Origin: Copromyces sp. CBS 386.78
Lineage: Eukaryota > Ascomycota > Sordariomycetes > Sordariales > Sordariaceae
Length of the DNA: 64,000 nt
NCBI GenBank assembly: GCA_030685235.1
Contig: MU839098.1
Span: 1-64,000 of the forward strand
Direction: 5' to 3'
The number at the start of each line of letters is the position of its first letter. Position 1 is the stretch's first letter. The notes beneath the pieces were generated by a model. That model did no database searches. It saw nothing but the letters and a program-made list of their open reading frames with translations, and was not told where the DNA came from. Both the position numbers and the translations under genes were made by a program. This document shows, one piece after another, positions 1 to 12,272 of the stretch.

Positions 1-85
1 TGGATGCGTGTGAGATTATTGGTCCAAAAAAAAAATTAAAGTGGGGGAGCAGTGTATGAAGACATTGAGGGCAGTGCGAAAAGAC
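1..85. other. Non-RIP flank at left window edge
   Basis: The first about 85 bases have mixed composition with normal CA and TG content, in contrast to the AT-rich block that follows. No gene or motif is recognisable; it is probably unique flank next to the decayed repeat. Confidence 0.4.
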
Positions 86-89
86 TTTC

Positions 90-1440
90 TCTATAATATT
101 ACCTCCTTTATTAATAGTTTTTCCCGAATTATTATTAAAATTCGAATTAGAAGTTTTACCAGTAGCGGATTTAGATTTATAATCGTTATCTTTAATATTA
201 TACGCGAAATTGCAATAGAATAATAATTATTCTTTAAAATTGTCTTTAGCGGGGAGGGTTCGTTAATAAGTAAAAAAAATACAAAATTTTTAAAAAATTT
301 TATTCTATAAGTAGTATATTTTTATAATATTATTTAAATTATAATAATTAGCGGTTTTAATGTATTTTATTTCGAAATCGGCGAACAAATAATTTCCTTA
401 TTTAAATTTATTAAATTTATAAGTAGTATCTAGGCGTAAATCCGTATTATTGTAATAAGTATTTAAAAAGGATAGGAATTCGATACTTATTTTCCATTAC
501 TAAACCTTAGGATTATTAAGGTTTATAAGGATTTTCTAAATATCTTTATTAATTAAAATAGTTATTTTAGGGCTAAATAAGTAGTTTATATAAGCGATTT
601 TAATTTTTTCGTCAGGGAATTTAATAATATTTAAAGTTTAAACGGAAAGGATATAGCCCTTCTATATTAAATACGCCTTATTATATTTAATGTAGTCCTT
701 TTAAATAGCTGTAAAAGGTTCGGGGTTTAAGAAGAGCGGTTTTTAATACCCTACTATACCTGTACTATTGTTTATAGTAATTTAGGCGTTATAATAATTC
801 TATTAGTTTATAGTAAGAATGGCTTATATTTCCTAAGTGAAGTTTTGTATATTATTAAATTTAGTATAAGCCTAATAAAATTCTTTTTAAATTTAGTAAA
901 AGTTTTTTAAAATTTATTTATATTCCTTAAAGATATTAGCGTATTATTCTTTTTTAAATTAGAATTTAGACTAAAAGTTCTGAAATTCCTTAGTAATAAT
1001 AGTAAAATAATAATTAAATACTTTAATTATTTAAGTAATAGGGTTAATAATTATTTAAAATATTCCTCCTTTAATTAGGCCGAAGGAATTAATAAGGGTA
1101 CTATTGTAAATAGGTTTAGCCTTCGTTAAATATTAAATAACGGTTATAATAAGAGTTATAACTGTATTAGTATAAGGGAATTTATTTAAAATTATTAAAT
1201 AAATTTCTTCGTTAATAAGGGGGTTAGAATTCTTTATTAATACTTTTAAATTCTCCGGCTCTTCGGTATAATTTAGTACGTTGGGTACTTCAATATCGTC
1301 GTTTGTAATATATCCTAATAATTAGGTTTACTATAGGGCGTTTAGGAGGATACTTTCGTTTATAATAATATTATCGTTATTTAAAATTATAGATTCGGGT
1401 CTTCGTAACCTCCTATTCTCTAGTAATTAATAGTGTTATT
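90..1440 (-). mobile_element. RIP-decayed retrotransposon gag-like relic
   Basis: Read on the minus strand from about 1,440 down to about 90, one frame stays open except for TAA/TAG at positions that fit former CAA/CAG codons. The decayed product has a gag-like layout: an 'FxxPEPFTA..KDY' style segment, then a 'KQGNYLFADFEIKY' segment near 360-400 resembling the conserved part of Ty3/gypsy-type capsid proteins, then an Asn/Ser/Lys-rich tail. There is no zinc knuckle or polymerase before composition changes at about 85, so the element is truncated. It differs from the gag of the gypsy element at 23,836. Gag-like identity is an inference from layout. Confidence 0.5.
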
Positions 1441-1861
1441 TAATTATATTAAATAATATATGTTTAAAAAAATATATATTTATAGTGTAATAATTAAGTA
1501 CAATTAACTATTATAGGGTAAGGCGAACGTTAGGTATTTATAAAGATATTCGTAATTATACGAAGAAGAGGAAATTATTTGGGGGAGCCCTAATAGCTAT
1601 TTATATATAGTAAATATATAGCCCGTATAGCCTAATCATTCTATAGATTATCCTATAAATTATTTTATAAATTAGTATAGTTTATATAGCTTTAACAATA
1701 GGGGTAGGTTAATAATTGTAGTTAGTTAAATATTAAATGCGTTCAGCCGTATCTACTATACTAAGTCTCTGCAACCAATTAGAGCATACTATTAACCCGG
1801 CAACTATTGCCGTAGTAAAGGCAGCGATATAGGACAGTTAGTCAGTTACAGATAACCCTGT
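1441..1861. repeat. RIP-mutated spacer between two retroelement relics
   Basis: AT-rich, stop-rich sequence lies between the minus-strand gag-like relic and the plus-strand gypsy relic. It could be the leader or LTR of the minus-strand element. I found no matching second LTR and no frame. The segment 1,740-1,861 is somewhat less AT-rich. Confidence 0.35.
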
Positions 1862-4800
1862 AATAGGAGTAGAGGGAGCGCGAACGTTATAACCGTCATA
1901 ATAAAAGAGGTAATAACGGTAACTATAGTAGGCCTACTATAGGCTAGACCGGCTATAGTAATAATAATAGCATTCGCGTTAACGTCGTCGCTACTAGTGA
2001 GCCCGCCGCCCCCGCTGCACCCTCTACCCTAATTCTTACCTAATTTATAGAGTACGGCGCGGGAAATATACTACTTTTCTACTAAGTCGCTTGGAGAGGC
2101 CGTCGTCCGTAGTGATAATAGAGGAGGAAAATAATCTAATAGACTTAGAAATAATTTAATTTAAGAATTTAAATTTAAATAACTATAATAATAATTCTAT
2201 CTTCCTCTCTGCTTAAATTATCTACGGACCGTACAATTAACGAAGTAAGTATACTATTTTAATTAATAACGGATATTCCGCTTTCGCTTTTATTAATTAT
2301 AGTTTCGCTACCTACTATACTATCCCGTTATTAAAGTTCCCTAAACTAAAAGCCTTATATTTAGTAAACGGAGTACCCAAGGACCTTATTATCTATTATT
2401 ATAAAATTTAATTGCGGATCGGTTACTATACGGAAATAATCGCTATATTAGCCTACGATTTAGCCGACGACTATTCTATTATTTTAAGTATATTATAATT
2501 TAAATTTTATAACCCTACTATATTATAGTTAGATAATACCGTTACTTTTACTAATTATTATATAGACCGCTACCTTCCCGCTAACTTTTTACCCTTTTTA
2601 TAGTACGCGCCTAAAATTTGGAAATATATTTATACGCGTTATTACAAGATTATATAAGGTATAATTAAAGTAGTCGGCCTTAATACCCTAATTGCGGACC
2701 CTGTTCCCAATATTATTGAAGACGATACTACCCCTTATTCCGCCCTAATTGTAAATACTACTCTAAATTCCGCCCTAGTTGCGGATACCGTTACCAAAGT
2801 TCTTAAGCGGACTAAGCTTATTATTTACCATATTATAGCTGGCTAGCGAAGATCCGACCCTTACTACTATATTATAGTATATAAAACGTATTTTTCGAAC
2901 GAACTAATTAACCCTGTAAATATTAGGGATATAACGGTTATTAGTTTTAATTAGTTGTGCGAAAAATATTATTTACGAATATTCTATATTTCGTACGCAG
3001 AACTCTATAAAATTTTAGAAGAGGCTAGGGCGGAGGAAACCTAGGCCAAAGAGGTAGAAGGGGGCGCCCTAGAATTTAAAGAGTATAAAAACGATAAAAG
3101 CGTTATTAATAGAGGGGTAGGGATAGGAATTAAATACAACTACAATAATAATATATTTAACGGTTTAGCGAATTTTACCTTAAAAATAGAATAAGAAATT
3201 TAGGACGGTAATAGTGTTAAATATAAAAAATTGCTAGGCAAGCGTTACTACTTATAAATTAACGCCTACGCTAGTAAGGAATTTAAAATTACTATCCGAA
3301 TAACGAAGATCGCTAAATATATTTATTTTAACGGTAATACGGATAAGGATTTTAAACGTTACGAAGTTATTAAATTCGCCGCTAATATTATAGAGGAAGA
3401 CGTAATTAAATTTTATAAAAAGGCCGATAAGCCGCTTAAAACCGACGCCTAAATTAAGGAGAAGCTTCCTAAATAATATTGGAATTATTTCGACGTTTTC
3501 AAACTTTATAATATAATAATCTTACCCCTTTACTACTTTTACAATTTTAAAATCGAATTTTACTCGGGAGAATAAGCGCCCTATACGAAATTAAAGGCAT
3601 TTAACCCCGACGAATTAAATATAATTAAAAAGTAGATTAACGAGAATTTCTATAATAAATTCATCCGTCCTTCGCAATTAGAGGCCGCTTCTTAAATCCT
3701 ATTAGTATAGAAGCTAGGCGGAAGTATTAAAATTTATGTAAATTATAAGGGAATTAATAATATTATTTTTAAAAGCTATTACCCGTTCCCTTTAATTAAA
3801 AAAACCCTTAACGCTATTTATAAAGTAAAGATTTTTATTAAGTTAAATATTATCGCCGCTTTTAATTGTATTTGCGTTATAGAAGGATACGAATAATTAA
3901 TAGCGTTTATTACCCGCTTTAGCCTATTTAAATTATTTATTTGCCCGTTCGGCCTATAAGGAGTATTTAGTATATTTTAGAATTATATTAACGATATTTT
4001 ATATAATATTTTGAATATTTATACAACCGCTTACTTAAATAATATCCTTATTTTTTTAAATAACGAAGAGGAGTACTAGAAATACGTAGACGATATTTTT
4101 ACCCGCCTAGAGAAAGCTAGCCTATAGGTTAATATTGATAAATACGAATTTTATATTAAGAAAACTAAATATTTTAAATTAATTATTATACCTAGCGGTA
4201 TTAAAATAGATCTAATAAAGGTTAAAGTTATTATAGATTAGTAACCCTTAATATTAAAGAAATTTTTATAAAGTTTTTTAGGATTTATTAACTTCTATTG
4301 TCGTTTTATTAAAAGTTTTTTAATAATAGCGGTACTATTATACGACTTTATAAAAAAAGACGTAGAATAGGTATAGATTATAATATAGTAATCCGCTTTT
4401 AAAACTTTAAAAGCCGCGTTTATTAGCGGACTAACCTTACGGATTTACGATTAGTTTAGGAAGACGGTCGTTAAGACCGATACTTCGAACTAGGCTTCTA
4501 GAAGTATTCTTTCTTAATATAGGGATAATAGCGAACTTTATTTAGTTGCGTATTTTTTAGTACGGTATTTAATAGCGGAGTATAATTATAATATTTATAA
4601 TAAAGAATTCTTTATTATCGTTAAGGTATTAGAGGAGTAGCGCCTAGAATTGGAGGGTGTTTAGTAACCTTTTAATATTATTATAGACTATAAGAATTTG
4701 AAGACCTTTACAACAAATAAGTAATTTATACCTTGCTATATATAGTAATTATAATTCTTATTACAATTTAATTTCTCAATCCTCTATATATTAGGATTAT

Positions 4801-7334
4801 AGAATTTCCGCCCCAATATACTTAGTAGGAAGCTAGAGGATATATTTTTAGATATAAACGATTATTATTTAAAAGTAAGAAATTGTAAATTTATCGACCT
4901 TACCCGTTTTAAGGAGGGCTATTTCTCTTTATCGGCTATAACGATTGGCGACGACTTCGATTTCGATAAAGAAATATTCTTTCTTTCTTTAGATATTTTA
5001 GAGGAATTAGATAAATTAACCGACGATATTATTAACGAGAGTTATAATTAGTCAATTTTAATATAAGAGGCCGTTAGTTGCCTAAAGGACCTAAATTGTA
5101 CCGAATAGCGCCCTTATATTAGGAAGAAGTTTAAAATCGCCTTCGCCGAATATTCTACAGCGGGAGGTAAGGTTTACTATAAAAGGAAAGTGCTTATTAA
5201 CCTTAATAATACTACTACCTATTTATTATTTATCTACCACGCTTATTTATTATTAACGGCCGGCTATTTAAGTAGAGACAAAATTTGGGTATAGATAAAC
5301 GAATATTAGTATTAATCAAATATAGTAGAGGCCGTTAGGGCCTATTATAAAAGTTACTTAGTATATTCGAAGATGAAGGTATTACGACGAATTAAAGTAA
5401 GCTACTTTAAATTTATATTTATAGCCTACGTATTATAGATAAATATTTCAATTAATTACGTCTTTCCATTATTAAAAAATTTATATTTAGGTTAGAAATT
5501 CAAATATATTACTATTATTATAGACCGATTAATAAAAATACGTTATTATATCCCGATTATTATTATAGAAGTAGAATTATTAGTAGACTATTTTATTAAC
5601 TATATTTATACCTTTTACAATTTATTTAATATTATTATTTCTAATTATAGTTCGTAGTTTATTTCTCTTTTCTAATTTACTATTTGTAAGCGTTTAATTA
5701 TTATAAGACTATTGAACTCCGTTTTCTACCCGTAGACGAATACTTAAATAGAGCGTATTAATATAGAAATAGAATAATATTTACGAATTTTTATTAATTA
5801 AGTATAAATAGACTAAGTACGATAATTATTATTAGCGGAATTCGTAGGCAATAATATAATATCCGAAATTACGGGTATAATTCCTTTCTTTACTAATTAT
5901 AATTTTCACCTCCGTATAGGCATTAAATTAGTAGCAATCGTACTATTAAAAGGTTTTTTGCTAGTATAATAGAAGGAGTATTTAAAGGCTAGCGAATTAT
6001 TCGTTCGTTTTGAAACTATATAAGACTATATATATACTTCTACGAAGAAAATATAAAATAAATATAAGGTTAACACTAATAAAAATCGGTCCGACGTACT
6101 AAAATATTACGCTAGGGACTTCATTATATTTAATACAATTAATTTTAATAATAGTAAATTATATGATAAATTATACCTACAATAGGAAAGCCCTTTTAAA
6201 GTAAATTAGGCGTAATCCTACAATATTAAACTAATTTTACCCGCTAATATAAAGTATTCGCTAGTATTCTATATTTTAATAGTAAAATTTTACTATAAAG
6301 GCTTCCTTAGCTAAACTGACCTTTAAAGCGACGTACGAACTAACGAAGGTAGAATTATAATTAGGATAGATAATTATAAAGAGGTAGCGGAGTAGGAGTT
6401 TAATAAGTTTATAATTATTTTTAATATAGAAGTAATTATTATTAATTTTATATTATAAAATAGAAGTATTACAATCCTACCGACAAACCTTTCAATAATA
6501 TTAAAGGAGTAAAGGATTTTATTATTGCGTTTTACCACAATTATTTAAATACCCCTATCCTACTAGCGGTTTAAAATTGGTTAGAGATTAAAGCTATACT
6601 TTAAGAGCGGACTTTAAAGTAGAAAGCTGCCCTAATACCCTAAATACGTTATACGGTATCGTTCGTACTTTAAATACGTTATACAGCGTCCTTAGCCTTG
6701 CCTTCAAAATATTTTAAACGTATTACCAATTTGAAGGAATAAATTAATATTGCCGTAGTAAATATTGTAGTAGGCCGTAAAGTATAGGAAGCTACGGTCG
6801 AATTAGTAAGTTGCGAATTCGAACCCTTGTCCGAAGAGGATTTAAAAAAAAAAAAAAAATTCTTTTATAAAATATTTGGGAGGTTAGCAGAAGTCTAATA
6901 AGGAAAGCGGCCTTTAATAAGGAATATAGAAGTATAATTGGAGGTTGGGACCTACTAGTAAAGTAACAACGATATTTAATTACGGATTATAGGTATTAAA
7001 TTACGGATTAAGGAGTTAGAAGACGGGGATTGAAGTAAAATTCTATTATTTTATGTATATATACTAAATAGATCGTTTGAAGCTCTGTGAGCTTCTTTTG
7101 TAGGGAGGTAATATTATAGGATTATTTATAATAGTATTAGGTATTATATAGTCGAATCTATTAGCTATTGGTCAATAGGACCGTATGTACGTATTAGTGG
7201 ACTTCGGTCCCGGATTTAGGGTATAGTATAGCTTGCCCTATATTTAGACCGCACTCCTCCCTCCTCCTTCTTTCCTTCCTCGTATAATTACATTTATCCA
7301 ACCTCACCCCTAACGGTGTCCTACCCCGTGATTA
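1862..7334 (+). mobile_element. 5'-truncated, RIP-mutated Ty3/gypsy element with 3' LTR
   Basis: From about 1,862 this sequence aligns by eye, base after base, with 25,650-31,172 of the complete gypsy element further right; differences are mostly transitions. It begins just after the gag zinc-knuckle region, so the 5' LTR and most of gag are missing. The pol frame is full of TAA/TAG at former Gln codons. The reverse transcriptase YLDD box is at 4,032-4,043 but now reads YLNN (G-to-A changes). Integrase-like sequence follows at about 5,160-5,900. A 3' LTR follows a purine-rich tract. The element cannot be active. Confidence 0.85.
7112..7334 (+). repeat. 3' LTR of truncated gypsy element
   Basis: Matches the two 232-bp LTRs at 23,836-24,067 and 30,941-31,172, including the shared pyrimidine-rich CTCCTCCCTCCTC...TTCTTTCCTTCCTCG core and the CCCCGT end. 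It starts after a GGGAGGTA purine tract. The right end is uncertain by a few bases because the terminal sequence has diverged. Confidence 0.8.
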
Positions 7335-7568
7335 TTAGACTATAGTGCCTAGACTAGATACGCACCCCTATATCGCACTTTATAGGGCATTTTACAGTGT
7401 ACTTTATAGGGCAATTAGCGGTACGGTTATACATCGTACGGTCGTACATCGCTCAATTAAGCGATTAATTAATCGTATTCAATTTATATTAATCTATATA
7501 ATAATAATCTATTTAAAATCTATTGTATAATCGCTTAGTCTCTTACTAGAAGGCTCCCAAAGTTACTA
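7335..7568. other. AT-rich spacer with short internal repeats
   Basis: Contains two copies of ACTTTATAGGGCA (about 7,377 and 7,401) and paired CGTACGGT-related motifs at 7,419-7,447. It lies between the gypsy 3' LTR and the decayed unidentified frame. It may be the terminal or 5' region of the element carrying that frame. No gene is seen. Confidence 0.4.
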
Positions 7569-10314
7569 TTGCGTGCTAGCGATACATATACTACGTTATA
7601 TACCTTGCGTACTAGTAGGAGTATTAGCGGGCGTACCTCCTCCCCTACCTCCTCCTCCCTTACCTCCTCCTCTAATAATATTAATTATATTTCTTCTTCT
7701 ACTACGAATAGCGCTATTTCCCCTCTCTCCTCCTCTTCTACCTCTATTTATATTACTACGGGGGCGGCTACGGCCTTTGCCCTAAGTATTAGTAAGAGGC
7801 TAGCGGCGGTCGGTTTTATCCTTTATTTCTAAATTGACAGCTTCGAAGCCGGATTAGGTTCGCTAAATATTTAGGTATATATATATTAATACCGTAAGAT
7901 TCTAACTTTATACAAGGGTTCGGCCCTAGGTAGGCTAGAGACGAAGCCGGTTACGAAGTTATAATACCGCTTATAGTACTATTTAGAATTACGTTAGCGT
8001 TATAGAGGGAAGAAGCGTTTGAATATTAATTAATATAGTTAGCTAAAGGGTACGAGGATCAATAGTAAAAATTGCGGTATTGTAAGGGCGGTTACAAAAG
8101 CTTTGAATATAATTAAAGTCTTAATAAGTAAAGTAGTCGTCCTCGTTCCTAATATTTTTCGAAAGTTATTAATATAAGTAAAAATTTAGTTTAATTAGCT
8201 TTAATATTTCCTATTAGGGAATTATTATAGCGAATAATAAATACGAATATAGCAAGCTATATTATTTAATAAATTTGCCCGTACAAAGCTCTAACTTATT
8301 AAGGGTAGGGCGACGTGCCGTAAATATAGTATTAAGGGCCCTACAATATTAATAAACTATTATATTAATAGTTCGCTAATATATTTAATTAAATACCTCC
8401 CCTAACTATTATATATCAAAATAATCGAATTTGGTACGCCTTATTTAATATTCGATAACTTCGTTAATAACTAATTTTATAGTATTAAATAGTTTAAAGC
8501 TTTAGACGACAATTTAAACGATTAAACTAGCGCTTATATAAATAATAATAATTAGTATATTATAAAATTGTATAAGAAGGATATAGGGAGGTATACCCGT
8601 AATTATAAAGCTTTTTAGGTTACGGTTAATTAATTTAATTAGCGATATAGTACGGTAATTAAAGTTAAACTTCCTATTAATATAATAAATAGCCTACTAT
8701 TTTTTAATTATTATATACATAGTATTTAAGTATATAATAATCGCCGTTTACTACGAAAAGAAATTCGTAAATTTTTTTTAAACAGTATTAAACTTTTTAA
8801 TAGTTTTTATATAATAAGTATATTTTTAAAGATTATAAAGTTTAACTTATAAATATTCTATAATATTAGGAGGAAGGCTTAAATTAGTATTATTATTAGT
8901 TAATTAATTTAAGCGAATAATAACCTATTTATCTTTATTATTAAATTTTTATAGGTTCGTAGTATTGTTAGGAAATTGTAGCTAAGTATTTTGCGCAGTC
9001 GATACCAATATTTCTTATTATATTTATACGTTATTTATATTAGTATAGGCCTAGGTAACTTAGGCGGCAACCTTTTTATCCTATTTGCGCTTAATATTAA
9101 ATATTATATTTTTATTAATATAAAAGATATATAGTTAGGGTTCCGCCGTTGGATAAATTCGTTTAATAATTACATTTAAAATATTATTATAGTTTATAAT
9201 AATAATTATAGGGGTGGCGGCGGCGATAACTTTATAATAAAAATTTATTTAATTTATTAGTTAATTAAACCTTTCTTATTTCTTATTATCTACGAATTTA
9301 AATACGTAATTAAAAATATAGCCTAATTTAATTATATTTATAATTTAAAAGAAGGCGAAACCCTTATTATTAGTTTTATATATATTATTATAGAATTATA
9401 TTTATAAATATTACTTCTAGAGTTTCTCTCCTTATAAATCGCTCTAAAATAGGGCCCTCGGTTTAATTTTAATATTATTTACCTAATTAATTATAAAGTA
9501 GATCCCCTTTTCGGTAAAAAGTTTTATAATTTATTGAAAGGGGTTATAATTAGCGTTAGCGAGTTTTTTAAAAGTATATTAAAGATTGACTAATTATTTA
9601 GTTTTAAAACGGATATTTAGAAACTTTTTACATAATTCGAAAGCGATTTAGCGGTTATATATATTAGGGCGGTCGAAATATTAAACAATAAATACCTTAT
9701 ATTCTATTTTAAAAACCCTATAGTCTAATACATTTTAGTTAGGGATATAGGTATATTTATTATAATCTTCTTTTAATTCGAAAGTTTACCTCCTTTCGTT
9801 AGTGTTTAATACTTTGAAATATCTTCCTTAAGAATAATCTTTTTTAATAGTTAATATAAATTAAGAGTACGCTTCGCTTTTACAACATAGGCCGTTAGTA
9901 TATATAATATTATAACGAGAGAGACCGAAGTTTAGGACCTTATTAGCAGATTATATTTTAACGATATTATATTCCTCCTTTTAAACTTATTATTAAATAA
10001 TATTCTAAATATTATTAAGTTTATCCTATTAAATTATAAAAATAGGATAGCGCTTATCCTCCTTATAATTAGTTTCGATTATTGAAATATTATTATCGTC
10101 GTTAGGACCGTCGTTGTTATAAAGGTTTATAAGATTTATAATCTCTAGTTACGGTTACGCTAAAATAGGTTCGATTAGGGGAGCTAGGGTATTATTAGGG
10201 GGGATAGAAGGGTTATTAAATATATTTATATCCGTACCGCTACAGTCGTATACGTCCGTTAATTGGGGAATCGCATTAGCTATTTATATTATTATAGTTA
10301 ATTATAAAATATAT
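7569..10314 (+). pseudogene. Long RIP-decayed ORF of unknown family
   Basis: Starting at the ATG at 7,569, a single plus-strand frame can be followed for about 2.7 kb with no frameshift needed. It is interrupted mainly by TAA/TAG where CAA/CAG is expected, plus a TGA near 10,087. The inferred product of about 900 residues starts with a Ser/Thr-rich segment of about 85 residues. It then has a basic region ('RYRGKKRLNI' near 8,010), a segment 'GLGNLGGNLF' near 9,046, and a glycine run 'RGGGGDNF' near 9,210. I recognise no transposase, polymerase or recombinase signature. Lying in a RIP block, it was probably carried by a repeated element. Confidence 0.6.
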
Positions 10315-10560
10315 AGAAAAATAATATATTATTTTATATTATTAATAAATACTAGCGCTTTATTTATTTAGTAATATTTTATAATATATAATATAGTAGA
10401 TTAATTTTGTAAATGGGGGTGATAATATAAGAAGTTTAATAGAGGAAGCGATACGATTACTAAGTCTAGTCTAAATTGTTGGGTTAATTAGCGCAATACG
10501 AAAAGTAGCTTATACAGGGGTTAGAATATATAATGGGCTATAATCTGGGGACTTGGCGGT
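10315..10560. repeat. End of left RIP block
   Basis: AT-rich sequence continues to about 10,550, where composition returns to normal. No gene is seen. Confidence 0.5.
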
Positions 10561-10637
10561 CGCGGTACGAGCGAGATTGGTACTAACGGGGAGGGGACGG
10601 CAGGGTTAGGGATATGTATAGGAGAAAAAAGTGGATC

Positions 10638-10674
10638 ACCGTACGGATAGACATTCGTGACCGTACGGTTAGAC
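10638..10674. repeat. Paired 15-mer repeat at RIP-block boundary
   Basis: ACCGTACGGATAGAC (10,638-10,652) and ACCGTACGGTTAGAC (10,660-10,674) differ by one base and start 22 bases apart, about two helical turns. Related CGTACGGT motifs occur at 7,419-7,447 on the other side of the unidentified decayed ORF, so they may mark subterminal repeats of its carrier element. Confidence 0.45.
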
Positions 10675-11063
10675 TTTCTCTATACTTATGGCCACTACAC
10701 CAAAAGGCATATTGGGATCTGTTGGAAATTTTCGTGCTGGAACTACGTAGACCGGCGTTCAATGGTATTACTCTTCTTTGCAGGCATTACTATGTCCGAT
10801 TACTCTCTTATACTGATTTTTGATTTGGTTCTTTGATTTGAGATTGAACACCGATTATTGTTTCTGGCAGTGCACCACATCATCTCTTCCATCACTCATT
10901 TCCCATGTCTCCCACCTCCATGTATCGCAATTAACAACTCCCTCTGTAGACTCCAAAAGGATATGAAAAAAATACAAGACCGTCATTTCTAAGATCCCCA
11001 TCCCTTCCCCGATCAAATAAAAAAACTGCAAAAAAACTGCAAAAAAAAAAAAAAAAAAAAAAT

Positions 11064-11098
<35 letters not shown>

Positions 11099-12272
11099 TT
11101 AAAAAAAGCCAAGTCGCCCATGGAACGCTTGTTGAACTCAACAATCCGCCAGCTGCGAAACTTTGCGAAAACTGCCGCGCAGATTTTCATCAACGATAAC
11201 CACTGCGCCATAAGACCAGACTTACAGGGCTCCCCGTTGTGTTAGAGGGTCTAGGTAACGAACCTTGTATACTTCAACCAGCTGGTCGGTGTCCGGGCGC
11301 GGGATGGGTTGCGGGTGTCATGTCATCCGATATTCTGTCGTGAGGAAGGGGGCGTGTCTGCCGGGCGGCGGCGGATAGAACAAAGGAACGGTTGGATGTC
11401 AGTAATGCCTGCGGTGGAGATAGTACGGGAATCTGGATTTCGGGGTTGCGAATGTCTTGTTCTTTTTTTGTGTTTTGCGGTTGAGATTGAGAGATAGGTA
11501 TATGATTTATGTTTCTAGATTGGACCTTGCTTAGTACCTAGATTCATAGGTATCCATCCTGTCCGTTCACGTATTCTAACGCAAACGAACGTGCAAAGCG
11601 GGAAGTTCATACATGCGAAGCTCGATTATTAAGCTCCGCTACCCACCGTAGACCTATGATCTCGTCCCAAAACGCTGACTTAACAGTGGTGTGCACGATG
11701 TTTGTAGTAGTACCGACCATCGACTTGGACTGTGTGTTACCTCGCCTTCTAGAGGTACCCATAGGTAGGTATTCACATATCTGGGTAGGTAAAAATCAGG
11801 ACACCTCCACCCAACGTCTGGATGATCCATCTTCTCCATCGTAAAGCAGTCAGTTGAATACAAATGGCAGATTTGGGATCAAGGTAAGTGGGCTGACGTT
11901 GACGGAATTACTTTCTTTGTGTATAAGGCATTAGAATACTATGTCCGATTACTCCCATCCCATATTCCTATAGACACGATATCTAGTGACTTGTTGCCAG
12001 ACATGATAAAGAAATCTTTCCTCCGATATCCAAACCAGTCCTCCATCCAAATCAGTAAGTAATCTACAGCATAAAGCATAAATAGCGAGCATATGAACAG
12101 CCCTCCCAGGTCACCCTCCACAACCTTTCTGTCGCTTCCGATATAAACAAGTGAGAAAAAAGAAGGAAAAAGCCGATGGGCGAAGATGATAATACACACA
12201 CACATGCACAAGTAAGACACTCCCCCCTTTTGTTCTTTTCCTGACCGCTTCTCACTCCACCACCAACACCCC
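10675..12272. other. Intergenic region downstream of cps-1, no gene seen
   Basis: Normal composition. Includes long poly-A tracts (11,041-11,096), which create a meaningless poly-Phe frame on the minus strand. The part next to 12,273 should hold the 3' UTR of the polysaccharide synthase gene. No conserved protein or RNA gene was recognised. Confidence 0.5.
11041..11096. repeat. Poly-A low-complexity tract
   Basis: Two A runs (22 and 29 bases) separated by TAATT, preceded by two AAAAAACTGC units. This is simple-sequence DNA; a retroposon poly-A origin is possible, but no element is visible next to it. Confidence 0.8.

Noticed and set aside
41..223. Short plus-strand frame at the left edge
   Set aside because: Lies opposite the gag-like minus-strand relic in RIP-mutated sequence; Ile/Phe-rich noise.
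10855..11211. Minus-strand frame of 118 codons with poly-Phe
   Set aside because: Created by the poly-A tracts at 11,041-11,096.
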